The position numbers and the translations under genes were made by a program. A DNA stretch of 44,786 nucleotides from positions 1 through 44,786 of the forward strand of contig NZ_CAMIAF010000017.1 in assembly GCF_946190375.1 (NCBI RefSeq), read 5' to 3'. Shown piece by piece: positions 1 to 8,031 of the stretch. Under the pieces are notes generated by a model. That model was not told the origin of the DNA. It was given only the letters and a program-made list of their open reading frames with translations, and did no database searches. Numbering within the stretch: position 1 is the stretch's first letter; every line of letters starts with the position of its first letter. Source of the DNA: Streptococcus mitis. GTDB lineage: Bacteria > Bacillota > Bacilli > Lactobacillales > Streptococcaceae.

Positions 1-2519
1 TTGTTAGCCCAGCCTCCGTCGACTTTAGCAAGGCCTGTTCCTTGCGTTCCTTTAAATGCAAAGAACTTACCTGTGACCCCATTGGCACTTTGAGCTTCAA
101 TCTTCGGATAAACAGTATAATTGTATGTTAAATCTGTTGTAGTCTTTTTATCTGGGTGAGTTACAGTTAAAGTTGCAGTTCGAGTTCCTACTGCCATTGT
201 AGGAGCTTGACCTTGTTTCCATGCAAATGTTGTCCCACTAGGGAAATCAGATGCTCCGCCAACTGGGCGCACAAGACTTCTTGGATTTATCTTAGATAAA
301 GGCTCGTCGCTAACTGCATAAAAGTGCTCAGTTGTTTTCTCTACACCATACTTAACATTGTTTGTGACTGTATCCGTGGTTCTATCACGATAAGTAATGG
401 TAACATCTCCATTATTAGCTACACTGATAGAACCTTCTTCAGTTCCTTTTTTGTAATCTGTACTTGAGAGAACATTTGCATTGGCTGCTTTAAAGTTAGC
501 CAATACTTGATCTTTTTCCGCCTGACTCAGATTTGTCGAATCATTAACTGCGACAGTCGCACCGCTTATAGGCGATTGACGCTCATTAAATCCGTGAATA
601 TGAAAATCCGTATGATTCATTGTTCGTTGTCCGGCAGTATCATCAGCACCATACTCCATCTTATATTTTCCAGGAGCCATTGGTTTCCAGCCATTTTCCC
701 GACCAATCGTACCATAAATACGGGTTGTCCACTGCTTATTGTTATAAACATACTCTTTATTGAGTCCTGTTTTAGGATCTCGTATAAGAGTCGCAAAGTT
801 GATTTGTCCAGGTAAATTTTCAGCGTTTAAACCATTAATGTACTGACTGTCTCCAGTATAAAATAGTCTCAAAGCCTTATCATCTCTAAATACAATATTG
901 AAATTTACAGGATCATCATTGAAAACATGAATTGATTCTGGCATCTCAACAGTAGGAGGATTATCTGTTGCGCGTCCCTGATTTCTCACAGCACCGTTTT
1001 GACTTCCTGCTCTACCTGTATGGACATAAGAGGTCATCAAATTCGTGTAATTACCAGAAACATTCGTACTTGTAAATGGTTGACTACTTGTAGCAACTCG
1101 GGCATCCAATCTGGCATTGCTTGATTTTTCATTTACAGTGGCATGAACTTCAATCGTTGCCTCTAAATTTCTATTTAAATCATGACGTTTGCTAAACACG
1201 TACTCATTGCCAGAACCACCACGCTTCTCCATCGGTTGACCATTAAAAGTAACACGGGTAATGGTCGTATTTGGATCCACATTGGCAAGTAAACCAGCAT
1301 AATTCAGGGCATTATCTGAGTGCATATTGATACGCCAAATTACTTCATGAGTATTCTTATTGTACTGACCTGATTCAAGCGAAGCCGATGTTCTATTGCT
1401 AGCAAACGTGTTCGCGATTAACGAAGTAGGTAAAGCTCTAGGATGTGCCCCATTTCCCATACTTTGACCATTTCGTGCATCACGCGCACCTGAATTGACT
1501 CTCAACACAGCATTAGCAATCGAGTTGCGAGCAGAGGTCGCTAGTTTTACAGTTTCGGTCAAATCTGCCTTAAGATTAGCAAGAGCTGTCTCGATAGCAG
1601 TCACCGCAGCATTCACTTTTGCTATAGCTGCATCACTATTAGGTAAGCCGACCGCTTTTGCTAGGTACTCACCCATTTCAGCTGAAAGTTTGGTTAACTT
1701 CTTACGATTTTCATCCTGTTGTTTAGCTGAAACTTCCGATGTTGCTATGGCACCAGCAGTTACTCCTGCCAAACTTATTAATTCTGCATTTCTATCTGTC
1801 AAAGCTGTCTCTGACTTAGCCGCATCCAATACAGGAGCGGAAAAATTAGAATTCGACAATCCTTGATTCGCAATTGATGCTGATTCTGATTGTCCAGAAG
1901 TTTCAACACTAGTAGCGCTAGTAGCAGCCGAAGCACCCCCAGAATTGACCATCAACTGACTAGAACTTACAGAAGTACTTGCTGACACACTAGCTGAAGC
2001 TGAAGCACTTGTCGACGCACTAACAGAAGCCGAAGTACTTGCTGACATACTTGCAGAGGCACTAACACTCACTGATTGGCTAGTAGAGCTCGATGCTGAA
2101 GTAAATACACTCTCGCTTTCTGAGCGTGATAAACTTACCGAATTTTCTGAATTTTCTTGCGATGCCGACCCGAGAACAACTGTATCATTGGCAACTAGAA
2201 CATCCGATGACTCTAATGTCTTTTCAAGGGCAACCGCATCATTGGCATGAACAGTAGTTTGTGTTGCCACTGCTCCGCCTAATACAGCTCCTGTAGCTGC
2301 CAGCCCCCTTATGATATCGAGGCCTGTAATCGTATTGCTCGTTTGGTTTTCAACCACTTCGGTCATAACTTGAGTAGTGTCAACACTACCACGGAAAACC
2401 TTGAACAAACCAAATAAGGAGGTTGAAGCCCGCAGCCAATGCTTACCGGATTTCACCAACTTATAGCGGGTCACGCGATCAGTTTCACGATATTGACCCT
2501 CTTGACGTCTGAAAAACAT
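1..2519 (-). CDS. Serine-rich repeat surface adhesin, N-terminal part (runs off the left edge)
   Basis: The frame is open from the ATG at 2519 to the window edge (839 codons), so the gene is partial. Residues 19-28 (YKLVKSGKHW) match the KxYKxGKxW motif of signal peptides exported by the accessory Sec (SecA2/SecY2) system. A glycine-rich hydrophobic core follows at about 66-89, with a probable cleavage site VHA|ND after residue 92. Residues about 127-188 form a short Ser/Ala-rich SRR1 region. Next come a helical charged stretch (about 230-330) and a long non-repetitive beta-rich region, the likely ligand-binding part. Family knowledge (PsrP, GspB, Fap1 type) predicts a second long serine-rich region and an LPXTG anchor beyond the window. 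The start has an SD (complement of 2530-2534) and a consensus promoter. Its binding target cannot be read from the sequence. Confidence 0.88.
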   Translation of the reverse strand, partial: MFFRRQEGQYRETDRVTRYKLVKSGKHWLRASTSLFGLFKVFRGSVDTTQVMTEVVENQTSNTITGLDIIRGLAATGAVLGGAVATQTTVHANDAVALEKTLESSDVLVANDTVVLGSASQENSENSVSLSRSESESVFTSASSSTSQSVSVSASASMSASTSASVSASTSASASASVSASTSVSSSQLMVNSGGASAATSATSVETSGQSESASIANQGLSNSNFSAPVLDAAKSETALTDRNAELISLAGVTAGAIATSEVSAKQQDENRKKLTKLSAEMGEYLAKAVGLPNSDAAIAKVNAAVTAIETALANLKADLTETVKLATSARNSIANAVLRVNSGARDARNGQSMGNGAHPRALPTSLIANTFASNRTSASLESGQYNKNTHEVIWRINMHSDNALNYAGLLANVDPNTTITRVTFNGQPMEKRGGSGNEYVFSKRHDLNRNLEATIEVHATVNEKSSNARLDARVATSSQPFTSTNVSGNYTNLMTSYVHTGRAGSQNGAVRNQGRATDNPPTVEMPESIHVFNDDPVNFNIVFRDDKALRLFYTGDSQYINGLNAENLPGQINFATLIRDPKTGLNKEYVYNNKQWTTRIYGTIGRENGWKPMAPGKYKMEYGADDTAGQRTMNHTDFHIHGFNERQSPISGATVAVNDSTNLSQAEKDQVLANFKAANANVLSSTDYKKGTEEGSISVANNGDVTITYRDRTTDTVTNNVKYGVEKTTEHFYAVSDEPLSKINPRSLVRPVGGASDFPSGTTFAWKQGQAPTMAVGTRTATLTVTHPDKKTTTDLTYNYTVYPKIEAQSANGVTGKFFAFKGTQGTGLAKVDGGWAN

Positions 2520-2575
2520 TTATTTTTTTCCTCCAAAAAACTACTACATTAGTTAGCTTAATGCAACCGTTTCCC

Positions 2576-2604
2576 ATTATACACAAATTATCATAGTAAG
2601 TCAA
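2576..2604 (-). promoter_or_regulatory. Promoter of the serine-rich adhesin gene
   Basis: On the minus strand TTGACT (2604-2599) is followed by a 17-nt spacer and TATAAT (2581-2576), a near-consensus sigma-A promoter. It lies about 57 bp upstream of the adhesin ATG, and GGAGG sits 11 nt before that ATG. Confidence 0.75.
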
Positions 2605-3060
2605 CTTGTTTTCTAATATATTTTACTAAAAAAAAAAAGCATTTTCTGCTTGATTTTACATGGAGATTCCATTGACAAATACAGTTAATATACTAGTAAA
2701 CCGAATTCCTCATTGACTAGGCTCTAAAAAAAGAGAAATCCATTATTTTTGCCGACGAATACGTCATACTTATCCAAAATTAAAAAGAGCATCATTTTCC
2801 TTCGTATAGACATATATATTATCCAAGGAACTCTTCTCTACTTTCATTAGAATTAAGAGATAGTAAATTTCAAAGTATATAGTTTAACTAGGATATTTTT
2901 TGAGCAAGCTGGCAAGCAAAAAGGTTGCACTTTAGTAATGCAAATAGCTCGACCTACTAACTCTTACAAAAAAGCCCACAATGCCATAAGGAAAAAGCCC
3001 ATGAATATAGCATTCCCGGACTTCTCTTATTAGAATATTTAGATCAACCAACATAAAGGT
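2605..3060. other. Intergenic stretch with no convincing gene
   Basis: This AT-rich stretch lies between the adhesin promoter and the hairpin array. I see no ORF with a credible ribosome binding site. The only notable reading is a 40-codon minus-strand ORF at 2932-3054 without an SD (see rejected items). It may be a scar from insertion of the adhesin region, but nothing in the sequence proves this. Confidence 0.4.
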
Positions 3061-3067
3061 TAGAGAT

Positions 3068-3370
3068 TGTTACACCACGACACGAAGTTTGGCAAATCGA
3101 TTCTATTTGCCAAACGAAGTTAATGAGGCAGTTAGCTAGTTCGCTTCCTTGCCATTACGACGGAAAAATCCACGAATCAAAACCATTTGCGGATTTTTCC
3201 TAATGAAGCGTTTAGGTAAACAGCAATAGCAGTTACCGATTATTAGATTACGACACTGAGTTTTACAAATCGATTCTATTTGTAAAACTCAGTTAGTAAG
3301 GCAGTTAGCTAGACCGCAAAATAGCGGCTAGCGTCCAACAATTAGGAACTTCAGTTCCAATTGTTGGTAC
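3068..3370. repeat. Tandem array of four hairpin units next to the prfC 3' end
   Basis: Four units begin near 3077, 3157, 3250 and 3331. The first three start with ACGAC; the fourth has GCGTC at that place. The stems are GTTTGGCAAA/TTTGCCAAAC (unit 1), GGAAAAATCC/GGATTTTTCC (unit 2), CTGAGTTTTACAAA/TTTGTAAAACTCAG (unit 3) and CCAACAATT/AATTGTTGG (unit 4). Units 1 and 3 share the same 9-nt loop, TCGATTCTA, and the same tail, AGGCAGTTAGCTAG. Their stems differ in sequence but still pair. Unit 3 is followed by CCGC/GCGG nested inside CTAG/CTAG pairing. No T-run follows the stems, so they are not ordinary terminators. Function is unknown. Confidence 0.6.
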
Positions 3371-3374
3371 TGAG

Positions 3375-4919
3375 TTACATTTTTTCTTCCAACTCTACGT
3401 CTGGATACTTGTCCGCAAACCAGCGAAGGGCAAAGTCATTTTCAAAGAGGAAGACTGGTTGGTCGAAACGGTCTTTGGCCAAGATATTGCGACTTGATGA
3501 CATCCGTTCGTCTAGGTCCTCAGGCTTGATCCAACGAACGGTCTTTTTCCCCATTGGGCTCATCACCACTTCCGCATTGTACTCGCCTTCCATACGGTGC
3601 TTGAAGACTTCAAACTGAAGTTGACCAACCGCTCCCAGCATGTACTCGCCTGTTTGGTAATTCTTATAGAGCTGAATAGCACCTTCTTGCACCAATTGCT
3701 CGATTCCCTTGTGGAAGGATTTTTGTTTCATAACGTTCTTAGCAGAAACTTTCATGAAAATCTCAGGAGTAAAGGTTGGTAGGGGTTCAAATTCAAACTT
3801 GTTTTTTCCAACTGTTAAAGTGTCCCCAACCTGATAAGTACCGGTATCGTAAACACCGATGATATCACCTGCTACAGCGTTGGTCACATTTTCACGACTT
3901 TCCGCCATAAACTGAGTAACATTAGACAGTTTGGCACCCTTACCAGTACGAGGGAGATTGACACTCATGCCACGTTCAAATTCACCTGACACGATACGGA
4001 CAAAGGCAATACGGTCACGGTGTCGAGGGTCCATGTTGGCTTGGATTTTAAAGACAAATCCTGAAAAATCCTTATCATGAGGATCCACAATTTCTCCATC
4101 TGTTTTCTTGTGCCCATGTGGTTCTGGAGCAAATTTAAGGAAGGTTTCAAGGAAGGTCTGCACACCAAAGTTTGTCAGGGCTGAACCGAAGAAGACAGGA
4201 GTCAATTCTCCAGCAAGGATTGCTTCCTCTGAAAACTCATTTCCAGCTTCATTTAAAAGTTCAATATCATCCTTGACTTGCTCATAGAAAGGATTGCTGC
4301 CAAAAAGCTTGTCCCCATCTTCTAAACTGGCAAAACGCTCATCCCCCTTATAGAGCTCCAAGCGTTGGTTATAGAGGTCATAGAGCCCTTCAAAGGCTTT
4401 CCCCATCCCGATTGGCCAGTTCATCGGATAGCTAGCAATGCCCAGGACTTCTTCCAATTCTTGCAAGAGATCCAAAGGCTCACGACCGTCACGGTCTAGC
4501 TTGTTCATAAAGGTAAAGACTGGAATGCCACGATGTTTCACAACCTCAAACAATTTCTTGGTTTGTGCCTCGATACCCTTAGCAGAGTCCACCACCATGA
4601 CCGCTGCATCCACCGCCATCAAGGTACGATAGGTATCTTCTGAGAAGTCCTCATGCCCTGGTGTATCGAGGATATTCACACGCTTGCCATCGTAGTCAAA
4701 CTGCATCACAGATGAAGTAACCGAAATCCCACGTTGCTTCTCGATATCCATCCAGTCAGACTTGGCAAAAGTTCCTGTTTTCTTACCTTTAACCGTACCA
4801 GCCTCACGAATCTCGCCACCAAAGTAGAGCAATTGCTCAGTGATGGTTGTTTTCCCCGCGTCCGGGTGAGAGATGATGGCAAAGGTACGACGTTTCTTAA
4901 TTTCTTCTTGAATATTCAT
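3375..4919 (-). CDS. prfC: Peptide chain release factor 3 (RF3)
   Basis: RF3 is a cytosolic translational GTPase that recycles RF1 and RF2 from the ribosome after peptide release. The product is 514 residues, normal for the family. The G1 loop HPDAGKTT is at 18-25, the G3 motif DTPGH at 85-89 and the G4 motif NKLD at 139-142; EF-Tu-like domains II and III follow. The ATG is used as start, in agreement with the conserved N-terminus [20 protein letters not shown]. The gene stands alone on the minus strand with its own promoter upstream, and its 3' end abuts the hairpin array. No damage is seen. Confidence 0.97.
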   Translation of the reverse strand: MNIQEEIKKRRTFAIISHPDAGKTTITEQLLYFGGEIREAGTVKGKKTGTFAKSDWMDIEKQRGISVTSSVMQFDYDGKRVNILDTPGHEDFSEDTYRTLMAVDAAVMVVDSAKGIEAQTKKLFEVVKHRGIPVFTFMNKLDRDGREPLDLLQELEEVLGIASYPMNWPIGMGKAFEGLYDLYNQRLELYKGDERFASLEDGDKLFGSNPFYEQVKDDIELLNEAGNEFSEEAILAGELTPVFFGSALTNFGVQTFLETFLKFAPEPHGHKKTDGEIVDPHDKDFSGFVFKIQANMDPRHRDRIAFVRIVSGEFERGMSVNLPRTGKGAKLSNVTQFMAESRENVTNAVAGDIIGVYDTGTYQVGDTLTVGKNKFEFEPLPTFTPEIFMKVSAKNVMKQKSFHKGIEQLVQEGAIQLYKNYQTGEYMLGAVGQLQFEVFKHRMEGEYNAEVVMSPMGKKTVRWIKPEDLDERMSSSRNILAKDRFDQPVFLFENDFALRWFADKYPDVELEEKM

Positions 4920-5008
4920 AAGTTCTCTTTCTTTGATTCTCTATTTTTCTTGTTTCAATAGCTAAGAATGATTTCTACATTGGATTTTACCATTCCTTTC
5001 AACACTCT

Positions 5009-5037
5009 ATTATATCGGATTTTAGCATTTTTTTCAA
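5009..5037 (-). promoter_or_regulatory. Promoter of prfC
   Basis: On the minus strand TTGAAA (5037-5032), a 17-nt spacer and TATAAT (5014-5009) form a strong sigma-A promoter. The 5' leader to the prfC ATG is about 85 nt. Confidence 0.7.
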
Positions 5038-5103
5038 TTTCTATTTTCTGTTAGAGTTTACTTGAATAAAAGTTATTTCTTATAGGCAAATATATCGAAA
5101 ACT

Positions 5104-5131
5104 GTGACAATTCTAGCAAAAATGATATAAT
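5104..5131 (+). promoter_or_regulatory. Promoter of the DUF4160-like gene pair
   Basis: GTGACA (5104-5109), a 16-nt spacer and TATAAT (5126-5131) precede the 5154 gene. The AAGGAG ribosome site lies just upstream of its ATG. Confidence 0.6.
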
Positions 5132-5153
5132 AAAACAAAAAGGAGATGTAATC

Positions 5154-5405
5154 ATGTTCAAAGAATTTGGTGTAACCAATTTAGAAGTGACGAAAGATGA
5201 TATTTACAAGAATCCAAGCAAGCCTATTTTGCGCATGTATGATGACGATGAATTAATCGGAACCTTTAGTATTCTAACTGGAGAAGTATTGGAAAATTTG
5301 GACTTGGCAGACTATGACATTCGTTTTGCTCAAAAGCAAATTGAGTTAAATCGCGATAACTACCTTGAAACATGGAAGGACTACGTGGGACTACTACATG
5401 CCTAA
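5154..5405 (+). CDS. Small hypothetical protein, DUF4160-like, first of a pair
   Basis: This 83-residue protein has no function I can name. It has no signal peptide or membrane segment, so it is probably cytosolic. Its second half (RMYDDDELIGTF, then LNRDNYLETWKDY) lines up with the second half of the downstream protein (HIYIHGEEVGSMF, then LENSNELQALWNEY). The two therefore look like diverged tandem copies. DUF4160-family genes are often paired with another small gene and are sometimes discussed as toxin-antitoxin-like. That link is inference only. The ATG has a strong SD (AAGGAG) at good spacing and a promoter upstream. The stop codon overlaps the start of the next gene. Confidence 0.7.
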   Translation: MFKEFGVTNLEVTKDDIYKNPSKPILRMYDDDELIGTFSILTGEVLENLDLADYDIRFAQKQIELNRDNYLETWKDYVGLLHA

Positions 5406-5643
5406 ATATTCTTTCTTAAAGTATGGTATTGAAATTCGTCCTAACGAACATAACCATAAAGGTCAAAAAGCACATATTCACATTTATATCCACGGAGAAG
5501 AGGTCGGCTCAATGTTTCTGAACGGTGAACTTAGAGATGGTAAATTAAAGGCAAAAGACCTAAAAATAATCAGGCAATACGTTTTAGAAAACTCAAATGA
5601 ACTTCAGGCTTTATGGAATGAATACCAAAAAAGTGCATACTAA
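5398..5643 (+). CDS. DUF4160-like small protein, second of a pair
   Basis: I place the start at the ATG at 5398, giving MPKYSFLKYGIEIRP and 81 residues. The longer reading from 5365 lies wholly inside the upstream gene and adds residues unlike the family. The region KAHIHIYIHGEEVGS and the C-terminal LENSNELQALWNEY resemble DUF4160 proteins, which carry a His-x-His strand and end in a helix with a conserved Trp. The gene overlaps its upstream neighbour by 8 nt, so translation is probably coupled. No enzyme motif is recognisable. Function is unknown, and a regulatory or toxin-antitoxin-type role is only a guess from family context. Confidence 0.72.
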   Translation: MPKYSFLKYGIEIRPNEHNHKGQKAHIHIYIHGEEVGSMFLNGELRDGKLKAKDLKIIRQYVLENSNELQALWNEYQKSAY

Positions 5644-5756
5644 AACCAAAAAATCTTAGTTTGCTAATGCACAATAGACAAAACTAGCAAGCAATTTTAA
5701 TGCCTGCTACTCAGCTTCTACTCAACTTATCCAAATACTAGGGAGCCTAATTCCCC

Positions 5757-5784
5757 TTGCAATTTTTCAAATAAATGTTACAAT
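5757..5784 (+). promoter_or_regulatory. Promoter of the antisense antitoxin RNA
   Basis: TTGCAA (5757-5762), a 16-nt spacer and TACAAT (5779-5784), preceded by TGT as an extended -10 element. No ORF with an SD follows, so the predicted transcript starting near 5791 is non-coding. Confidence 0.65.
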
Positions 5785-5790
5785 GAATAT

Positions 5791-5904
5791 AGAAAAAGGT
5801 GTTGCGTCAACAACACCCTACAGAGCCGTTTAAGACGGTGGCTGTAATTATATAACTAAAAAATAGCTCGTTAACTCGCCAAAGTTAGGACGGCTATTTT
5901 TTTG
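5791..5904 (+). ncRNA. Candidate antisense RNA antitoxin of a type I toxin-antitoxin locus
   Basis: The predicted RNA is about 113 nt. It begins 7 nt after a good promoter and ends at a terminator hairpin (AAATAGC near 5861-5867 with GCTATTT at 5893-5899, then a T-run). It converges on the 33-codon membrane peptide gene and overlaps its last codons and whole 3' UTR, so it can pair with that mRNA over about 100 nt. It also carries AAGACGGTGG (5832-5841). The same sequence occurs in the 5' UTR of the peptide mRNA (complement of 6068-6077). This is the arrangement of TxpA/RatA- and par-type antitoxin RNAs. Expression is not proven. Confidence 0.65.
5796..5815 (-). terminator. Terminator of the toxin peptide mRNA
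   Basis: On the minus strand GGTGTTG pairs with CAACACC across a 6-nt loop, followed by TTTTTCT. It lies about 80 nt beyond the peptide stop codon, so the mRNA 3' UTR is fully complementary to the opposing RNA. Confidence 0.6.
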
Positions 5905-5995
5905 TCTCTTTTACCAATTCAAGGATGAACTTTAGGAGCGTGATAACAAAGTTACCAGCTACAAACATGAGTATCAAAGCCTCAAAAGGGGACAA
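5894..5995 (-). CDS. Small hydrophobic peptide, holin-like type I toxin
   Basis: This 33-codon ORF reads MSPFEALILMFVAGNF and continues through a hydrophobic stretch to the charged tail VKETKK. The start is TTG, preceded by AAGGAG at 9-nt spacing. One membrane-spanning helix (about residues 6-28) followed by a lysine-rich tail, and the opening S-x-F-E-A-L-x-L-M, match the short holin-like toxin peptides of Firmicutes (TxpA/BsrG type). Such peptides damage the membrane when their antisense RNA is lost. A convergent small RNA overlaps its 3' end. The gene is below usual annotation cut-offs. Family assignment is by pattern only; toxicity is inferred. Confidence 0.7.
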   Translation of the reverse strand: MSPFEALILMFVAGNFVITLLKFILELVKETKK

Positions 5996-6094
5996 ATCTG
6001 GTTACTCCTTTCTACTAAGATTTTACAGGTTCTGCACATAAGCATCACCATCCTTTCGATTTCGTAACCACCGTCTTCACTTCTCTCTTAAACT

Positions 6095-6122
6095 ATTGTA
6101 CCATATATTTTCTCCTTTGAAA
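6095..6122 (-). promoter_or_regulatory. Promoter of the toxin peptide mRNA
   Basis: On the minus strand an extended -10 element, TGGTACAAT (core TACAAT at 6100-6095), has a weak -35 (TTTCAA, 6122-6117) with a 16-nt spacer. The resulting 5' UTR is about 90 nt and contains AAGACGGTGG, able to pair with the mRNA's own 3' UTR. Confidence 0.5.
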
Positions 6123-6214
6123 TCCGCTTTTCAAATAAATCATCATCAAAAACCCGTTCTCCATCCTATACCTGTCTTTTTTCATCTTTCCCTCCCTTAT
6201 TTATAGGAAAATAT

Positions 6215-6222
6215 GGTAAAAT
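6215..6222 (+). promoter_or_regulatory. Extended -10 promoter of gatCAB
   Basis: GGTAAAAT with an upstream TATG forms an extended -10 element. No clear -35 is seen. It lies about 40 nt before the gatC ATG, which has AAAGGA as ribosome site. Confidence 0.5.
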
Positions 6223-6262
6223 AGAACAGACTAAAAATCATCATTTCACGAAAGGATGCAAG

Positions 6263-6565
6263 ATGAAAATTACGCAAGAAGAGGTGACACACGTTGCCAA
6301 TCTTTCAAAATTAAGATTCTCTGAAGAAGAAACTGCTGCCTTTGCGACTACCTTGTCTAAGATTGTTGACATGGTTGAATTGCTGGGCGAAGTTGACACA
6401 ACTGGTGTCGCACCAACTACAACTATGGCTGACCGCAAGACTGTACTCCGCCCTGATGTGGCCGAAGAAGGAACAGACCGTGATCGCTTATTTAAAAACG
6501 TACCTGAAAAAGACAACTACTATATCAAGGTACCAGCTATCCTAGACGATGGAGGAGATGCCTAA
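6263..6565 (+). CDS. gatC: Asp-tRNA(Asn)/Glu-tRNA(Gln) amidotransferase subunit C
   Basis: GatC is the small subunit of the GatCAB amidotransferase, which converts Glu-tRNA(Gln) to Gln-tRNA(Gln) in bacteria lacking glutaminyl-tRNA synthetase. It wraps around GatA and stabilises its contact with GatB. The product has 100 residues, the family norm, and starts with the typical [17 protein letters not shown]. The ATG has an AAAGGA ribosome site. The stop overlaps the gatA start (TAATG), so the three genes are translationally coupled. No anomalies are seen. Confidence 0.97.
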   Translation: MKITQEEVTHVANLSKLRFSEEETAAFATTLSKIVDMVELLGEVDTTGVAPTTTMADRKTVLRPDVAEEGTDRDRLFKNVPEKDNYYIKVPAILDDGGDA

Positions 6566-8031
6566 TGACTTTTAACAATAAAACCATTGAAGACTTGCAT
6601 AATCTCCTTGTCTCTAAGGAAATTTCTGCAACAGAATTAACCCAAGCAACGCTTGAAGATATCAAGTCTCGAGAGACAGCTATCAACGCTTTTGTTACCA
6701 TCGCTGAGGAGCAAGCCCTTGCTCAAGCTAAAGCTATTGATGAAGCTGGAATTGATGCTGATAATGTCCTTTCAGGAATTCCACTTGCTGTTAAGGATAA
6801 CATCTCTACAGACGGTATTCTCACAACTGCTGCCTCAAAAATGCTCTACAACTATGAGCCAATCTTTGATGCGACAGCCGTTGCCAATGCAAAGGCCAAG
6901 GGTATGATTGTCGTCGGGAAAACCAACATGGACGAATTTGCCATGGGTGGTTCAGGTGAGACTTCTCACTACGGAGCAACTAAAAATGCTTGGGACCACA
7001 GCAAGGTTCCTGGTGGATCATCAAGTGGTTCGGCCGCAGCTGTAGCCTCAGGACAAGTCCGCTTGTCACTTGGTTCTGATACTGGTGGTTCTATCCGCCA
7101 ACCTGCTGCCTTCAACGGGATCGTTGGTCTCAAACCAACTTACGGAACAGTTTCTCGTTTCGGTCTCATTGCCTTTGGTAGCTCATTAGACCAAATCGGA
7201 CCTTTCACACCAACTGTTAAGGAAAATGCTCTCTTGCTCAACGCTATTGCCAGCGAAGATGTCAAAGACTCTACTTCTGCCCCTGTCCGCATTGCCGACT
7301 TTACTTCAAAAATCGGTCAAGACATCAAGGGTATGAAAATTGCTTTGCCTAAGGAATACCTTGGTGAAGGGATTGACCCAGAGGTTAAGGAAACCATTCT
7401 GAATGCTGCTAAGCACTTTGAGAAACTTGGTGCTGTCGTTGAAGAAGTCAGCCTGCCTCACTCTAAATACGGGGTTGCCGTTTACTACATCATCGCTTCA
7501 TCAGAAGCTTCATCAAACTTGCAACGCTTTGATGGTATCCGTTACGGCTACCGCGCAGAAGATGCAACCAACCTTGATGAAATCTATGTAAACAGCCGTA
7601 GCCAAGGTTTTGGTGAAGAAGTGAAACGTCGTATCATGCTAGGTACATTCAGTCTTTCATCAGGTTACTACGATGCTTACTACAAGAAAGCTGGTCAGGT
7701 CCGTACCCTTATCATCCAAGATTTCGAAAAAGTATTCGCGGATTACGACTTGATTTTGGGACCAACTGCTCCAAGTGTTGCTTATGACTTGGACTCACTC
7801 AACCATGACCCAGTTGCCATGTACTTGGCTGACCTCTTGACTATTCCTGTCAACTTAGCTGGTCTTCCAGGGATTTCGATTCCTGCTGGATTATCTCAAG
7901 GTCTACCTGTTGGTCTGCAATTGATTGGTCCTAAGTACTCTGAGGAAACTATTTACCAAGCTGCTGCTGCTTTTGAAGCAACAACAGACTACCACAAACA
8001 ACAACCCGTGATTTTTGGAGGTGACAACTAA
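6565..8031 (+). CDS. gatA: Asp-tRNA(Asn)/Glu-tRNA(Gln) amidotransferase subunit A
   Basis: GatA is the glutaminase (amidase-signature) subunit of GatCAB. It releases ammonia from glutamine and passes it to GatB. The 488-residue length is normal. The catalytic Lys of VKDNI is at residue 77, and the Ser-rich signature GGSSSGS is at about 150-156. The second signature segment, [14 protein letters not shown], supplies the nucleophilic Ser. It is the middle gene of gatCAB, overlapping both neighbours by one base (TAATG at each junction). This strongly suggests a single operon with balanced subunit production. Confidence 0.98.
   Translation: MTFNNKTIEDLHNLLVSKEISATELTQATLEDIKSRETAINAFVTIAEEQALAQAKAIDEAGIDADNVLSGIPLAVKDNISTDGILTTAASKMLYNYEPIFDATAVANAKAKGMIVVGKTNMDEFAMGGSGETSHYGATKNAWDHSKVPGGSSSGSAAAVASGQVRLSLGSDTGGSIRQPAAFNGIVGLKPTYGTVSRFGLIAFGSSLDQIGPFTPTVKENALLLNAIASEDVKDSTSAPVRIADFTSKIGQDIKGMKIALPKEYLGEGIDPEVKETILNAAKHFEKLGAVVEEVSLPHSKYGVAVYYIIASSEASSNLQRFDGIRYGYRAEDATNLDEIYVNSRSQGFGEEVKRRIMLGTFSLSSGYYDAYYKKAGQVRTLIIQDFEKVFADYDLILGPTAPSVAYDLDSLNHDPVAMYLADLLTIPVNLAGLPGISIPAGLSQGLPVGLQLIGPKYSEETIYQAAAAFEATTDYHKQQPVIFGGDN

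Noticed and set aside
2761-2780. GACGAATACG resembling a competence sigma-factor (cin) box
   Set aside because: It has a mismatch to TACGAATA and no competence gene follows, so the match is likely chance.
2932-3054. A 40-codon minus-strand ORF (starts MLVDLNILIREVREC)
   Set aside because: It has no ribosome binding site and no promoter, and its composition is not convincing. It may be a fragment of an older element, but I cannot support it as a gene.
3068-3370. CRISPR-like reading of the hairpin array
   Set aside because: The repeated part is not a constant 24-40 bp repeat with unique spacers, and no cas genes are near. Stems vary and loops are constant, the opposite of CRISPR.
5365-5397. 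Upstream start for the second DUF4160-like gene
   Set aside because: It lies entirely within the upstream coding sequence and has no SD. The ATG at 5398 gives the family-like N-terminus.
5644-5756. Short inverted segments such as GTTTGCTA and TAGCAAGC
   Set aside because: The pairing is weak and interrupted, and no T-run follows. I do not call it a terminator for the gene pair.
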